Assembly (NCBI GenBank): GCA_913051905.1
Contig: CAJXBY010000065.1
Location: 1-12,986 of the forward strand
Length of the DNA: 12,986 bases
DNA from: an uncultured Gammaproteobacteria bacterium
GTDB lineage: Bacteria > Pseudomonadota > Gammaproteobacteria > Arenicellales > UBA868
Direction of reading: 5' to 3'
The notes under the pieces are model-generated. The model did no database searches. It saw only the letters and a list, made by a program, of their open reading frames with translations, and was not told where the DNA came from. Numbering within the stretch: the stretch's first letter is position 1; each line of letters starts with the position of its first letter. Shown here in pieces: positions 6,487 to 12,986 of this stretch. The position numbers and the translations under genes were made by a program.

Positions 6487-7665
6487 TCAGGATCGAGTCA
6501 GTCGTCCTGCGGTTACCAGGCAGATCAGTCCGATGAGTCCAAGTGAAAAAGTGGTCTTCAGTACACCCGAATAACCGGCCATGCTCCAGATATAGCCGGA
6601 CAGGGTCGGCCCGGAAGCGAATCCCAGGATATAGGCAACTGAAACCACGGCTGAGATGGCACCGAAATTGGATCGCCCCAGCAGATCGGCGGTCACCGTC
6701 GGTTTGGCAATACTGCTTATTCCTGCAGATCCCCCCTGAAAAACGACGAAAAAGCAGAGTATCAGCGCGCTGGCCCCTGCCCAGGCCAGGTTGACGCTCG
6801 CGAAGGAAAGCCCGGCCAAGGCACAGCTGCAGATCAACAACATCGATACCCTCTGTTCGAGCGGGATCAGCACCAGTCGCCCGAAGACCTGAGCAGCACC
6901 GATCGTCGATGCCGCGATGATCGCGTGGCCGGTAGACACGCCGCGGCTTTCCAGCAGCGGCAGAATATGACTGACGATCATACTGTGGTTGAGCGAGAAG
7001 GCTGCAAAAGCTATGGCGAGGCACCAGAAAACAGGGTTCTGGAGAACGGGGCCAATGATCGCACCAAGCGGCACCTTGGCCAGCGCGTGTGCGGTTTCCG
7101 TTCTACGGTCATTAAGGGAAGTGCCGTACCAGAACAGGGGAACAGCGATCCCCAGTATCAGCAACGAGAACAGCCAGGTACTCACCTGCCAGCTGGACGC
7201 GTTCGCAACATAGTGGGAAAGCGGAAAGCACAAAGTCCCGGCAAACCCTGCCACCAGCGTGACCATGATGATCGGTTTTTTGGCGTCCGGATGGAACACC
7301 CGGGTGAGAAACGCAAAACAAGGCTCATAAAGGCATCCGGCCATTGCTACACCAATCAAAAGCCAGATCAGGTAGAACTGCCAGAGGGCTGCAATAAACG
7401 GTAGCAGGGCAATCAACACTGCCCCGGCAACTGCACTTCCGGTGATCAGTATCCGGCCATGGCCCTGATCAATCAGTCGCCCGGCGAAGATTCCGGAGGC
7501 AGCGGACATCACAAGCGCCGCGGTAAATCCGATGACAAGGTCCAGCCGGCTCCAGCCGAAGTGGGTCTCCCATCGGATCAGCATGGCTGGAAACAGATAA
7601 AATATCCCTGCCCAGGTGATCGTTTCAGCGACGGCCAGGGACCATACCTTGGGATTTGTCCACAT
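6487..7665 (-). CDS. Major facilitator superfamily (MFS) transporter
   Basis: A 392-residue polytopic membrane protein. The sequence is a run of about twelve hydrophobic segments with short polar loops, with an FAGRLIDQGHGR loop after TM2 that matches the conserved MFS cytoplasmic loop (G-x-x-x-D-x-x-G-R type). A central polar stretch near the middle (SLNDRRTETAHALAKVP) separates the two six-helix halves, and the second half has a matching FGRLVLIPLEQR loop. The overall look is of the monocarboxylate/organic-acid carrier type, but the substrate is not readable. The ATG at 7665 begins just before TM1. A TTG at 7692 would add nine residues but has no ribosome-binding site close upstream. The gene is divergent from the Rieske oxygenase and its stop lies 28 bases from the stop of the cyclase fusion. 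It may import the oxygenase substrate (inference). Confidence 0.87.
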   Translation of the reverse strand: MWTNPKVWSLAVAETITWAGIFYLFPAMLIRWETHFGWSRLDLVIGFTAALVMSAASGIFAGRLIDQGHGRILITGSAVAGAVLIALLPFIAALWQFYLIWLLIGVAMAGCLYEPCFAFLTRVFHPDAKKPIIMVTLVAGFAGTLCFPLSHYVANASSWQVSTWLFSLLILGIAVPLFWYGTSLNDRRTETAHALAKVPLGAIIGPVLQNPVFWCLAIAFAAFSLNHSMIVSHILPLLESRGVSTGHAIIAASTIGAAQVFGRLVLIPLEQRVSMLLICSCALAGLSFASVNLAWAGASALILCFFVVFQGGSAGISSIAKPTVTADLLGRSNFGAISAVVSVAYILGFASGPTLSGYIWSMAGYSGVLKTTFSLGLIGLICLVTAGRLTRS

Positions 7666-7692
7666 GGATTGACCTGGGTACCGGTCCGGCAA

Positions 7693-7851
7693 TAGGTTGA
7701 TGAATTGTAGTCCTGCCTGATGGAATCAGATACTCTCATCCGTTGCTGATTTCGCGCTGATAAAGGTGCAATATTGAACTGGAACATGACGATGCGGCCG
7801 CAAGCGACGGTTTTAACTGATTTGACAGATCCAGCCATTTTCTGACGCGCC
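7693..7851. promoter_or_regulatory. Divergent control region with repeated CTGAT motif
   Basis: This region lies between the MFS and Rieske oxygenase starts. CTGAT occurs at 7717-7721, 7746-7750, 7757-7761 and 7817-7821, all on the plus strand. The first copy pairs with ATCAG at 7725-7729 as a 5-3-5 inverted repeat. The second and third copies are GCTGAT repeats 11 bases apart, one helical turn. A 10-bp perfect palindrome, TGCGGCCGCA, lies at 7793-7802. TTGACA at 7822-7827 has no fitting -10 box before the oxygenase ATG. The pattern suggests operator half-sites for a regulator whose gene is not in the window. Confidence 0.4.
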
Positions 7852-9258
7852 ATGGATTCGATTCGATTTCGGTCCGGCAGCTATTCCGGCTATGACATTC
7901 GCCCATCGGCCGCGGCCGACGATGAACTGACCCGGGTTGGCCCCGGGACCCCCTGCGGGGAATACCTTCGCCGCTTCTGGCACCCGGTGTCTTTGACCCG
8001 CGACCTGGGGGAACGCCCCCTGACAGTGAGGATTCTTGGTGAAGATCTCGTTCTCTTCAGAGATCAGTCAGGTCAGCTGGGCCTGGTTCATCGCCAATGC
8101 CCACACCGGGGTGCTTCTCTTGAATACGGTATCTGTGAGGAGCGGGGAATCCGCTGTTGTTACCATGGCTGGCACTTCGACGTTGATGGGACGTTGCTCG
8201 ATGCGCCCGGTCAGCCGGCAGAGCTGAATGAACGCCTCAAGCACAGAGTCCGGCTCGGAGCCTATCCCGTGATCGAATACAACGGGCTGATATTCGCCTA
8301 CTTAGGGCCGCCCAAATCCGTTCCACAGTTTCCTGTTTTCGACGCAATGGCGTTGGAGGAGATGACAACGGTGCCCTACAAGGCGCCATTCCGGTGTAAC
8401 TGGCTGCAGGTACTGGATGCGATCCTGGATCCGTTACACACGAGCTTTCTTCATTCCCGAATGAATCGAGTGCAGTTTTCCGAGGGGTTCGGAGAGATTG
8501 GACGAATGGATTTCTTTGAACGCTCCAGCACGCTCCTCGGGGTCAATACCCGGAGGATCGGTGCCAACCTCTGGCTGCGGGTCAATGAGTTGGTGATGCC
8601 GAACTTCACCCAGGCCGGCAGCGCTTTTGCTGCGGACGGGACGGAAGTGCGTTATTACGGCCGCAGTTCGTTCACCCGCTGGGTCGTGCCGCTGGACGAT
8701 GAGAACACCGTCTGTCTTGCATGGGCGAATTTCGGTGACCGGGGTGACCCCGGAGAATGGAACATTCCGGAAGGACCGGAATTGATTGAGCAGGGCGAAG
8801 TCTTTGATCGCAGTTATGAAGAAAGACAGCGCTCACCGGCCGACGCTGAAGCGGTAGAGGGTATGGGCAGAATCACCATACATGGAAACGAAAACCTGGT
8901 AATCAGCGACAAGGGCGTCGCCTTGATGCGCAGGCGTTTGCGCGAGCAGATTCGCTCGGTCGCCGAAGGGAATCCACCGGTCCGGTCCGTTCCGAATTCC
9001 TTCGGTAGGATTCCGACTTATGGAGGGGATACGGTCCTCAGAATACCGCGTGAATCCAAGGGCAGCGAGTTTGAACAACTGGGTGTCCTGGCAACTCGTT
9101 TCATGGAGGCTCAATATCAGGCAGATGATCTGACGGAACCCGACAGAGTTGCTTCCGTGACCCGTTCTCTCAAGGACCTTGAAGCCGTTGGAATAGCGAC
9201 GCTTCAGGCCGAAGCCGCCGAAGGAGAAGGGGGCACCGGGCGAGATCAGGAGAGCTGA
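7852..9258 (+). CDS. Rieske non-heme iron oxygenase, alpha subunit (phthalate-dioxygenase-like)
   Basis: A 468-residue ring-hydroxylating-type oxygenase. The N-terminal Rieske [2Fe-2S] motif is C83-P-H85 and C102-x2-H105, followed by GW. The catalytic domain shows the mononuclear-iron motif D193-x2-H196-x4-H201. A SDKGVALMRRRLREQ segment near 355-370 resembles the S-D-x-G-V-x-x-L-R-R element of phthalate 4,5-dioxygenase, vanillate O-demethylase and related single-component (alpha-only) oxygenases. These enzymes use O2 and electrons from a separate reductase to hydroxylate or O-/N-demethylate aromatic or other organic acids. The actual substrate is unknown and no reductase gene is visible. The ATG at 7852 is the first possible start after an in-frame TGA at 7843-7845. 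There is no Shine-Dalgarno. The downstream dehydrogenase start lies two bases after this stop. Confidence 0.9.
   Translation: MDSIRFRSGSYSGYDIRPSAAADDELTRVGPGTPCGEYLRRFWHPVSLTRDLGERPLTVRILGEDLVLFRDQSGQLGLVHRQCPHRGASLEYGICEERGIRCCYHGWHFDVDGTLLDAPGQPAELNERLKHRVRLGAYPVIEYNGLIFAYLGPPKSVPQFPVFDAMALEEMTTVPYKAPFRCNWLQVLDAILDPLHTSFLHSRMNRVQFSEGFGEIGRMDFFERSSTLLGVNTRRIGANLWLRVNELVMPNFTQAGSAFAADGTEVRYYGRSSFTRWVVPLDDENTVCLAWANFGDRGDPGEWNIPEGPELIEQGEVFDRSYEERQRSPADAEAVEGMGRITIHGNENLVISDKGVALMRRRLREQIRSVAEGNPPVRSVPNSFGRIPTYGGDTVLRIPRESKGSEFEQLGVLATRFMEAQYQADDLTEPDRVASVTRSLKDLEAVGIATLQAEAAEGEGGTGRDQES
9248..9252 (+). promoter_or_regulatory. Ribosome-binding site inside the oxygenase 3' end
   Basis: AGGAG lies eight bases before the GTG start at 9261 and inside the last codons of the oxygenase gene. 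The two genes are therefore tightly spaced and probably translated from one mRNA. Confidence 0.6.
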
Positions 9259-9260
9259 AG

Positions 9261-10283
9261 GTGCCAGAGAAACTACGCGTCCACGTCAAAAACAATCATG
9301 CTTCGGCCAAGACTTTTCCATCCACGATTGAGGGGGAAGAGGTCTTTACGATCACAGCGGAAAAGTTTCAGCTCGCCTGCCAGAAATATCCGTCGATTGC
9401 CGAGAAGATAGAAGTCTTTATCGACTGGGATCTGGATCATTTCAAGACGTCAATGCAAACGGCGGATGTATTGGTAACGTGGGACCTTCCGACCGCTGAT
9501 CTTGCGAATGTTGCACCCCAGCTGCGCTGGATTCACATCATCGGTGCTGGGGTAGAGCATTTGTGTCCGATGACCTGGCTCCCGGAGCAGGTGACGGTCG
9601 TCAATAACCGCGGCACCCATGCGGCCAAAGGCGGTGAATTCGGCTTAATGGCAGTGCTGATGTTGAACAATCATATGCCGGAAATTCTGGAAAACCAGAA
9701 ATCGGCCAAATGGGAATCTTTGTTCTCGACGCCGGTGGGCGGGAAAACCCTGGTTGTGGTCGGGGTGGGTCATATCGGAGGGGCAGCAGGCCGTCACTGC
9801 CAACAACTGGGTATGCGGGTAATCGGGGTCAGCCGGCATGGCAGGCCCGTAGACGGTATTGACCAGATCGTGACGACGGCGAGCCTCGACGATGTGTTGC
9901 CGGAAGCGGATTTCGTTCTCATGGCAGTTCCACTGACAACTGAGACACGGAACCTCCTCGACTGCAGGCGCCAGGCGCTGATGCGAAACAACGCGGGGGT
10001 CATCAATCTGGGCAGGTCGGGAACCATGGACTACGACGCGCTGGCAGCCAATATATCCTCGGGTCGATTTCGCGGCGCTGTTCTGGACGTGTTTGATCCG
10101 GAACCTTTACCCAGGGAATCGGTGCTATGGCGGACACCCAACCTGCTGGTGACGCCCCACATCTCTGCTGACGATGGTGACAGTTACGTCGAGATGACGC
10201 TGGACCTGATCTTTAAAAATCTGGATCGAACCTTACGCAATGAACCGTTGCAGAACATCGTCAACCCCAAGTTGGGTTATTAG
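9261..10283 (+). CDS. D-isomer-specific 2-hydroxyacid dehydrogenase, NAD(P)-dependent
   Basis: A 340-residue member of the D-2-hydroxyacid dehydrogenase family, normal in length. The substrate-binding part lies at both ends. The nucleotide-binding domain has VGVGHIGG with G168-x-G170-x2-G173. S191-R192 follow the second beta strand (VIGVSRHG) where NAD-preferring enzymes have an acidic residue, so NADP may be favoured. The catalytic set R252 (NLGRSG), E281 (DPEPLP) and H300 (TPHIS) is complete. It would interconvert a D-2-hydroxyacid (glyoxylate/hydroxypyruvate/phenylpyruvate type) and the 2-oxoacid. The GTG start has AGGAG upstream, inside the oxygenase gene, so the two form an operon. Its stop overlaps, tail to tail, that of a FAD-dependent 2-hydroxyacid oxidase. 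Exact substrate not determinable. Confidence 0.9.
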   Translation: MPEKLRVHVKNNHASAKTFPSTIEGEEVFTITAEKFQLACQKYPSIAEKIEVFIDWDLDHFKTSMQTADVLVTWDLPTADLANVAPQLRWIHIIGAGVEHLCPMTWLPEQVTVVNNRGTHAAKGGEFGLMAVLMLNNHMPEILENQKSAKWESLFSTPVGGKTLVVVGVGHIGGAAGRHCQQLGMRVIGVSRHGRPVDGIDQIVTTASLDDVLPEADFVLMAVPLTTETRNLLDCRRQALMRNNAGVINLGRSGTMDYDALAANISSGRFRGAVLDVFDPEPLPRESVLWRTPNLLVTPHISADDGDSYVEMTLDLIFKNLDRTLRNEPLQNIVNPKLGY

Positions 10284-11719
10284 GATGCTGACACAGGGCT
10301 TTCGGTGTCTGCTGTGATTTCCTGAGGAACGACTTTTCCGGGGTTCATGATGTTAAGTGGATCCAGCGCCTTCTTGATCGCCCGCATCATCGACAGTCCT
10401 ACCGGGTCTTTGTAATCAGTCATTTCACCAAGCTTGAGAAGACCGATCCCGTGTTCTGCACTGAAAGACCCTTCCAGTCCATGCACCAGATCAAAGATCA
10501 GGGCATCAAATTCTGGCAGCCTTGAGCGGAACTGGGCCGCGTCTGACCCCGGTGGCTGGAACAGACTGAGGTGAATATTACCGTCGCCGACGTGACCGAA
10601 CGGATAGGGACGGATACCCGGCATCCGCTCTTGGGCTAGAGCGCCAGCCTGTTGGATGAAACTGGGCACCGAGGAAACCTTGACGGATACATCATAGGTA
10701 TATCTTTCGCCGCCATGGCGTTGTGCTTCAACCAACCCTTCGCGAATTCTCCAGATCTGTGCGGTTTGTGCCTCACTGCTAGACACCACAGCATCGACCA
10801 CCGTGCCGTTTTCAAAGGCCGAAGCCAGCGTGTTTTCGAGTTTTGTTCTGAGTTCTTGCCCGGCGCCGCTGTAGACCAGGATGATATACCACGAGTGTTC
10901 ACCTTGTATTGGATTGGAACAGTTCGGCGTGTACTGTTCAGCAAGCTCGATACCCATCGAGGGAACCAGTTCAAAACTCGATAGTGCGCCACCGCTGTCG
11001 GCACGTGCGGCAGTGAGCAGTTCGAGACTGGCCTCTAGGTCACGCAAGGCCACGAAAGCGGTTTCGGTCTGCTGGAGAGCCGGGTGCAGTTTCAGAACAG
11101 CCGCTGTGATGATCCCTAACGTACCTTCGGCGCCGATCAGCAGGTTCTTCAAATCATAGCCGGTATTGTCCTTTCTCAACTCGCCCAGATCATTCCAGAG
11201 ACGCCCGTCGGGTAACACGGCTTGAAGTCCAAGTACTTGTTCACGGGCATTGCCGTAACGCAGTACGTTGATGCCGCCCGCATTGGTTGCCAGGTTCCCG
11301 CCGATCTGACACGACCCTTCCGCACCCAGACTGAGCGGAAAATGCCGATCCGCTTCTGCGGCGGCCTGTTGGATGTCTGCCAGAACACAGCCCGCCTCAA
11401 CGGTCATGGTGTCGTTGACTGGATCGATGTCGAGGATCCGGTTGAGCCGCCTGAGGTTGACCAGGACGTCGTCAGTGCCTGACACGGCACCCCCGCACAG
11501 TCCAGTATTACCACCTTGAGGTACTATGGGTTGTCGGCGACCTGCGCAGCAGCGGACCACCCGCTGGACTTCCTCGACGTTCCCCGGAAGAACGACCGCT
11601 TTACCGTGGCCGGTAAAGTTTCCGCGACGTTCTTCAAGAAACTCTGCTTTTTCTGAATCATCAGCAAGCACATACCGCTGTCCGACGATTTCGCTCAGCT
11701 GTCTGATGAGATCAGTCAC
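10280..11719 (-). CDS. FAD-binding 2-hydroxyacid oxidoreductase (GlcD / D-lactate / D-2-hydroxyglutarate dehydrogenase-like)
   Basis: A 479-residue flavoprotein of the VAO/PCMH fold. The FAD-binding half contains PQGGNTGL (67-74), ATNAGG (144-149) and GAEGTLGIIT (196-205). The C-terminal cap has FGHVGDGNIH (374-383), whose histidines bind a divalent metal in D-2-hydroxyglutarate dehydrogenase, AEHGIG (421-426) and NPGK (459-462). Family members oxidise D-2-hydroxyacids (glycolate, D-lactate, D-2-hydroxyglutarate) to 2-oxoacids, passing electrons to an electron-transfer flavoprotein or quinone. There are no iron-sulfur cysteine motifs, unlike the GlcF-fused forms, and no GlcE or GlcF neighbours. 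The start is GTG at 11719 with no clear Shine-Dalgarno. Its TAA shares bases with the TAG of the 2-hydroxyacid dehydrogenase (overlap 10280-10283). It may draw on the same hydroxyacid pool. Confidence 0.9.
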   Translation of the reverse strand: MTDLIRQLSEIVGQRYVLADDSEKAEFLEERRGNFTGHGKAVVLPGNVEEVQRVVRCCAGRRQPIVPQGGNTGLCGGAVSGTDDVLVNLRRLNRILDIDPVNDTMTVEAGCVLADIQQAAAEADRHFPLSLGAEGSCQIGGNLATNAGGINVLRYGNAREQVLGLQAVLPDGRLWNDLGELRKDNTGYDLKNLLIGAEGTLGIITAAVLKLHPALQQTETAFVALRDLEASLELLTAARADSGGALSSFELVPSMGIELAEQYTPNCSNPIQGEHSWYIILVYSGAGQELRTKLENTLASAFENGTVVDAVVSSSEAQTAQIWRIREGLVEAQRHGGERYTYDVSVKVSSVPSFIQQAGALAQERMPGIRPYPFGHVGDGNIHLSLFQPPGSDAAQFRSRLPEFDALIFDLVHGLEGSFSAEHGIGLLKLGEMTDYKDPVGLSMMRAIKKALDPLNIMNPGKVVPQEITADTESPVSAS

Positions 11720-11774
11720 GGTGTGATGGAAAGACCGGTTGTTCTATTGGGTTGAGTGAGAGGTCAAGTCAATA

Positions 11775-11780
11775 ATTATA
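11775..11780 (-). promoter_or_regulatory. Candidate -10 box for the GlcD-like gene
   Basis: The minus strand reads TATAAT exactly at 11780-11775, about 55 bases before the GTG start. The -35 position at 16-18 bases has no good match to TTGACA, so the promoter would be weak or activator-dependent. Confidence 0.4.
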
Positions 11781-11849
11781 TGGGTTTTGTATTTGCGACT
11801 GTTACGACCGGGCGTTTTGCGATAGATTGGGGTCTGTTGTAATGGGGTA

Positions 11850-11890
11850 ACTGGGGCCAGTGGCCGAAGCCCGGAAACAAAGCGAGGCAC
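11850..11890 (+). promoter_or_regulatory. Palindrome and possible leader hairpin before the molybdopterin oxidoreductase
   Basis: ACTGG-GG-CCAGT (11850-11861) is a 12-base perfect inverted repeat in the divergent gap. Next to it, GTG-CC-GC bases of 11860-11870 can pair with 11882-11890, which contains the GAGG ribosome-binding site (11884-11887). The stem has one bulged G and a GAA/GA internal loop. This could be an operator, an RNA structure masking the start, or chance. No Moco riboswitch was recognised. Confidence 0.3.
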
Positions 11891-11891
11891 C

Positions 11892-12986
11892 GTGAACGAC
11901 AAAATCTATACCAGCGCCTGTCCGCACGATTGCCCGTCAACCTGCGCACTTGAAATCGAACTGACCGATGATCAGCGCGTCGGGCGAGTTAGAGGGTCGT
12001 CAGAGAATTCGTATACAGCCGGTGTCATCTGCAGCAAAGTGGCCCGCTACAGCGAGCGTATCCATCACCCCGACCGTCTGACGCAACCGCTGCGTCGAAA
12101 AGGCGGTAAGAACAGCGGAGAATTCGAACCGCTGAGTTGGGAGAGCGCACTCGACGAGGTCGCCGAGAACCTGTTGTTGGCAGAGCAGTGCCATGGATCA
12201 GAAGCCGTGTGGCCCTACTTTTTTGCCGGCACCATGGGTCTTGTGATGCGCGACGGCATCAATCGCCTGCGTCATGCAAAACGTTACTCGGGGGAGCACC
12301 GTACGATCTGCACAACGCCTTCCTTTACAGGCTTTGTGGCTGGTACCGGACGGCTCGCCGGTGTCGATCCTCGGGAGATGGCGAAATCAGATGTAGTCGT
12401 GCTGTGGGGGACCAACGCAGCCAGCACGCAGGTCAATGTCATGACTCACGTAGCCCGGGCCAGGCGGGACCGTGGCGCTACCCTGGTCGTAGTTGATACG
12501 TATAGAAATGCCACGGCGCGACAGGCAGACCTGTTCGTTTGTGTCAGGCCCGGCACCGATGGGGCGTTGGCCTGCGGAATCATGCATGTACTGTTTCGGG
12601 ACGGGCATGCAGACCGTGACTACCTGGTGAGCCATACCGATGATCCGGTCGGTTTAGAGAGACACCTGCAGTCCAAGACGCCAGAGTGGGCGTCGGGAGT
12701 CTGCGGTGTTCCAGTCGACACGATCGAGCGTTTAGCCGGAATGATAGGACGCACACCGAGATCGTATTTTCGCCTGGGCTACGGCTTTGCTCGCCAAAGA
12801 AACGGTGCATTCAATATGCACGCGGTTCTCTCCATCGCCGCAGTGACAGGCAGCTGGCTTCACGAGGGCGGTGGTGCATTTCACAATAACGGTGATATCT
12901 ATCATTGGGACAAGACGCTAGTCGAGGGGCTTGATGTCTGTGATCCCGATATCAGGGTCCTTGATCAGTCTAGAATCGGTGCGGTA
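11892..12986 (+). CDS. Molybdopterin oxidoreductase, DMSO reductase family, N-terminal part (3' end outside window)
   Basis: An open frame of 365 codons runs without a stop from GTG 11892 to the window end. It starts with a [4Fe-4S] motif C10-x3-C14-x3-C18 (ACPHDCPSTC) and C47 (GVICSK), followed by the ARYSERIHHPDRL and PLRRKG stretch usual after this cluster. The pterin-binding part shows GTMGLVMRDGINRL (113-126), RTICTTP with C140 as a candidate Mo ligand by position, VVLWGTNAASTQVN, VVVDTYRNATA and RPGTDGALACGIM. This is the CPHDC-type branch related to polysulfide/thiosulfate-reductase-like and formate-dehydrogenase-like enzymes. I see no Tat signal before C10, so it should be cytoplasmic. 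Substrate is unknown. The start has GAGG four bases upstream, a short spacing. The gene is divergent from the GlcD-like gene. Confidence 0.9.
   Translation, partial: MNDKIYTSACPHDCPSTCALEIELTDDQRVGRVRGSSENSYTAGVICSKVARYSERIHHPDRLTQPLRRKGGKNSGEFEPLSWESALDEVAENLLLAEQCHGSEAVWPYFFAGTMGLVMRDGINRLRHAKRYSGEHRTICTTPSFTGFVAGTGRLAGVDPREMAKSDVVVLWGTNAASTQVNVMTHVARARRDRGATLVVVDTYRNATARQADLFVCVRPGTDGALACGIMHVLFRDGHADRDYLVSHTDDPVGLERHLQSKTPEWASGVCGVPVDTIERLAGMIGRTPRSYFRLGYGFARQRNGAFNMHAVLSIAAVTGSWLHEGGGAFHNNGDIYHWDKTLVEGLDVCDPDIRVLDQSRIGAV

Noticed and set aside
6434..7024. 196-codon minus-strand frame overlapping the MFS gene
   Set aside because: Same strand but a different frame from the transporter, whose hydrophobic segments are continuous through this stretch; no sign of a frameshift.
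6925..7404. 159-codon plus-strand frame opposite the MFS gene
   Set aside because: Strongly charged translation typical of the complement of membrane-protein codons; the transporter explains the sequence.
7822..7827. TTGACA as a sigma-70 -35 box for the Rieske oxygenase
   Set aside because: No -10-like hexamer lies 16-18 bases downstream (the position reads GC-rich), and the start codon is too close.

Overview
The window is about 13 kb of protein-coding DNA from a bacterium. It has moderate-to-high GC, short gaps, Shine-Dalgarno-led genes and several GTG/TTG starts. The gene content (heterotetrameric sarcosine oxidase, Rieske oxygenase, GlcD-type FAD oxidase, CPHDC-type molybdopterin oxidoreductase) suggests a heterotrophic, probably marine or soil pseudomonadotan. 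That assignment rests on family content only and is an inference. I see no tRNA, rRNA, CRISPR array, insertion sequence, integrase or phage gene.

Layout. (1) 1-1703, plus strand: the end of the sarcosine oxidase operon (C-terminus of soxA, a possible 27-codon bridging ORF, soxG), then a short-chain dehydrogenase (SDR). (2) 1791-3491, plus: a tungsten/molybdenum aldehyde:ferredoxin oxidoreductase (AOR) homologue, converging on (3) 3531-4859, minus: a DAO-family FAD amine/amino-acid oxidoreductase. (4) 5076-6458, plus: a three-module protein joining a [2Fe-2S] ferredoxin, a class III nucleotidyl cyclase with all six catalytic positions, and a Rieske-type [2Fe-2S] domain. It is divergent from the DAO gene and converges on (5) 6487-7665, minus: an MFS transporter. 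(6) 7852-10283, plus: a Rieske non-heme-iron oxygenase coupled to a D-2-hydroxyacid dehydrogenase. Its stop codon overlaps that of (7) 10280-11719, minus: a GlcD/D-2-hydroxyglutarate-dehydrogenase-type flavoenzyme. (8) 11892 to the window end, plus: the first 365 codons of a DMSO-reductase-family molybdopterin oxidoreductase.

Working together (inference): the window reads as a catabolic and redox neighbourhood. Sarcosine oxidase and the DAO enzyme would release formaldehyde, ammonia, oxo-acids or aldehydes. AOR and the SDR could oxidise or reduce carbonyl products. The MFS carrier, Rieske oxygenase, hydroxyacid dehydrogenase and GlcD-like oxidase look like uptake and oxidation of an organic or aromatic acid followed by 2-hydroxyacid/2-oxoacid steps. 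The ferredoxin-cyclase-Rieske protein is the most unusual item. It looks like a cytosolic sensor that could turn iron-sulfur redox state into a cyclic nucleotide signal, and it sits beside a ferredoxin-dependent AOR with no other ferredoxin gene in view.
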